Positions 62,488 to 64,000 of a stretch of 64,000 bases of DNA are shown here, piece after piece. Under the pieces are notes generated by a model that had not been told where the DNA came from, ran no database searches, and saw only the letters and a program-made list of their open reading frames with translations. The first letter of the stretch is position 1, and each line of letters starts with the position of its first letter. The DNA lies in NCBI RefSeq assembly GCF_020171725.1, contig NZ_JAIVAJ010000008.1, positions 97,554 through 161,553 on the forward strand, written 5' to 3'. The translations under genes and the position numbers were made by a program. The DNA is from Halobacillus litoralis. Lineage in GTDB: Bacteria; Bacillota; Bacilli; Bacillales; Halobacillaceae.

Positions 62488-63936
62488 ATGAGTTCTTGTG
62501 TCATCGTATGGTTTAGAAAAGATTTACGAGTACACGACCACCAGCCTTTGATCCGGGCAGCGAAGAGTGGTCGCCCTGTACTTGGCGTTTATATATTCGA
62601 TCCAGAGGAGTATCAGGAGACAGCGTACGGTTTTCCGAAGACGGACCGCCACCGTGCTCAATTCATACGCGAAAGCGTAGACGATTTGAGAAACAACTTA
62701 TCCGATATCGGTGTGCCGCTCCTTGTGCGATATGAGGACCCGGTCGATACGTTCACGTCCATCCAAGAGGAAGTGGACATTGAGTCCGTCTTTTTGCATG
62801 AGGAGATAGGCAGCGAAGAGCAGCGTGTTGAAGAGCGCGTGCGCGGATCGCTTCCCGATACGACCTTCACCGTCGACCACGGACGCAACCTCTATCACCC
62901 GGACGATCTCCCTTTTGACATACACGATCTACCCGATACGTTCTCTCAGTTCAGAAAACGGATTGAGAAGAACAATACAATGGTGCGCCCTTCTCTTACA
63001 CCGCCGAAGGATGTGCAAGGCGCATCACTATCTCTCGATTACGGGGAGTGCCCTTCTTTATCAGCGCTCGGCTTGAAGGAGCTGGATCGGGAGCCTCGCT
63101 ACCGGGGAGGATCTTCGAATGCGAAGGAGAGGCTTCTTGACTATATTTTTCATAAAGACCGCCTGAAGCATTACAAGGAAACGCGGAACGGCATGCTGAA
63201 GGAGGATGACTCATCGAAGTTCTCGCCATGGCTCGCCCACGGATGCTTGTCAGCGAAGGTCGTCTACGAGCAGATCCTTAAGTATGAACAGGAGAGTGTG
63301 AAAAACCGGTCCACCTACATGCTCTACTTCGAACTGTTGTGGCGCGATTACTTCCACCTCGTCCACCGCAAGCACGGGAACCGTATTTTCTTCCCCTCCG
63401 GCTTACGCGATCAGGACGTGCCGTGGAATGATAATCAGGAACATGCTGTCGCCTGGCGCGAAGGGCGAACCGGATATCCGCTCGTGGATGCCGCTATGCG
63501 GGAGCTGAAAGAGACCGGCTTCACATCCAACCGCGCCCGTCAGAATGTAGCCAGCTTTTTTACGAAAAACCTCGGACTCGACTGGCGTGAAGGAGCCGCC
63601 TGGTTCGAATCCCAGCTCGTCGATCACGACGTGGCCAGCAACTACGGAAACTGGCTGTATATCGCAGGAGTCGGGAACGATGCCGTCCAGTTCAGAGCCT
63701 TCAATGTAGAGAAGCAAGCGCAGGACTACGACCCGGAAGGTGCCTACCTCCGCCACTGGCTCCCAGAGCTTCGTGACGTACCGGTCCCATGGATCTTCAA
63801 GCCACGCGAAATGGGAATGGTCGAGCAGGAACAGTTCGGCGTCATGCTAGGAGAAGACTACCCGCTCCCGATCGTCGACCTTCTGTCCGCGATGCAGGAA
63901 CGTAAGGCCGTGTTTTTGGAAGCGATGAACAAGTAG
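62488..63936 (+). CDS. DASH-family cryptochrome/photolyase
   Basis: 482 residues from ATG 62488 (GGAAGGAGGAG upstream). The photolyase N-terminal alpha/beta domain opens with VIVWFRKDLRVHDHQPL. The FAD domain has KFSPWLAHGCLSAKVVYEQI, FELLWRDYFHLVHRKHG, GRTGYPLVDAAMRELKETGF, SNRARQNVASFFTKNLGLDW and VASNYGNWLYIAGVGNDA. The last two are characteristic of DASH enzymes, which repair cyclobutane dimers, mainly in single-stranded DNA, using blue light. The Trp-rich electron chain appears present. It is a single-gene unit with a terminator overlapping the stop codon. Confidence 0.93.
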   Translation: MSSCVIVWFRKDLRVHDHQPLIRAAKSGRPVLGVYIFDPEEYQETAYGFPKTDRHRAQFIRESVDDLRNNLSDIGVPLLVRYEDPVDTFTSIQEEVDIESVFLHEEIGSEEQRVEERVRGSLPDTTFTVDHGRNLYHPDDLPFDIHDLPDTFSQFRKRIEKNNTMVRPSLTPPKDVQGASLSLDYGECPSLSALGLKELDREPRYRGGSSNAKERLLDYIFHKDRLKHYKETRNGMLKEDDSSKFSPWLAHGCLSAKVVYEQILKYEQESVKNRSTYMLYFELLWRDYFHLVHRKHGNRIFFPSGLRDQDVPWNDNQEHAVAWREGRTGYPLVDAAMRELKETGFTSNRARQNVASFFTKNLGLDWREGAAWFESQLVDHDVASNYGNWLYIAGVGNDAVQFRAFNVEKQAQDYDPEGAYLRHWLPELRDVPVPWIFKPREMGMVEQEQFGVMLGEDYPLPIVDLLSAMQERKAVFLEAMNK

Positions 63937-63968
63937 AGTGCCGGATGGTGCTCTACTTGTTTTCTTTT
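63928..63968 (+). terminator. Terminator overlapping the end of the cryptochrome gene
   Basis: AACAAGTAGAG pairs perfectly with CTCTACTTGTT around a TGCC-GGAT-GGTG loop, followed by TTCTTTT. The left arm includes the stop codon. Confidence 0.88.
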
Positions 63969-64000
63969 CCAGAGAGGCTTTCTATTCTTGGGCGCGACTT

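Overview
The window looks like chromosome of a low-to-mid GC Gram-positive of the Bacillaceae, probably a moderately halophilic genus close to Halobacillus or Pontibacillus. The evidence is strong GGAGG-type ribosome binding sites, frequent TTG and GTG starts, an Ald/AdeR pair, RlmH, S-layer-homology proteins, an LXG/YezG toxin locus and many acid-rich proteins. The genus is an inference. No rRNA, tRNA, CRISPR array, integrase or intact transposase was seen.

Layout. 0-9.9 kb is mostly housekeeping and small redox or membrane genes: a 52-bp-period hairpin array at the left edge, lipoproteins, a tRNA-dihydrouridine synthase, a MntA/HepT pair, DUF3817, an ArsR-type regulator with a flavodoxin-fold reductase and a peroxiredoxin-like protein, an EamA exporter and a methyltransferase. 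10.1-15.9 kb is a polymorphic-toxin locus: one full LXG nuclease toxin with a YezG immunity gene, then a truncated SUKH immunity gene, a duplicated immunity gene and two toxin cassettes lacking the LXG domain, separated by copies of a dispersed hairpin repeat. 16-23 kb holds CopC/CopD, a propeller-SLH protein, small membrane proteins, a nucleoside phosphorylase and an MBL hydrolase. 23.4-31 kb is AT-rich and accessory: a winged-helix protein beside a palindromic promoter, a stand-alone PUA-like domain, an SLH protein, an exported zinc protease and a large membrane protein with DnaJ-type zinc repeats. 31-38.5 kb is core-like: a dicarboxylate symporter, alanine dehydrogenase with AdeR, a VOC protein, a peptidase fusion and a TPR regulator.

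38.6-53.3 kb is an AT-rich defence island best read as an Ssp-type single-strand DNA phosphorothioation system. In minus-strand order it encodes an SF2 helicase, a MORC-like GHKL ATPase and a PLD nuclease (an SspFGH-like module), a DUF262/HNH nuclease (SspE-like), an extra PP-loop sulfurtransferase-like protein, then DUF4007 (SspB), a large P-loop ATPase (SspC) and a PP-loop enzyme (SspD). No cysteine desulfurase (SspA) is present. A divergent winged-helix gene that appears to use an ATT start and an XRE regulator flank it. It is followed by a two-gene PD-(D/E)XK/membrane pair (53.7-56.6 kb) and a DUF6414/AAA+ pair (58.4-60.3 kb), both plausible uncharacterised defence systems. This accessory stretch stops at the 3' end of rlmH, the gene that hosts SCC elements in staphylococci. 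A MerR-like coiled-coil protein and a DASH cryptochrome close the window.

The most distinctive points are the double PP-loop Ssp island with both SspE-like and FGH-like effectors, the orphan toxin cassettes bounded by hairpin repeats, and the two small uncharacterised operons beside rlmH.
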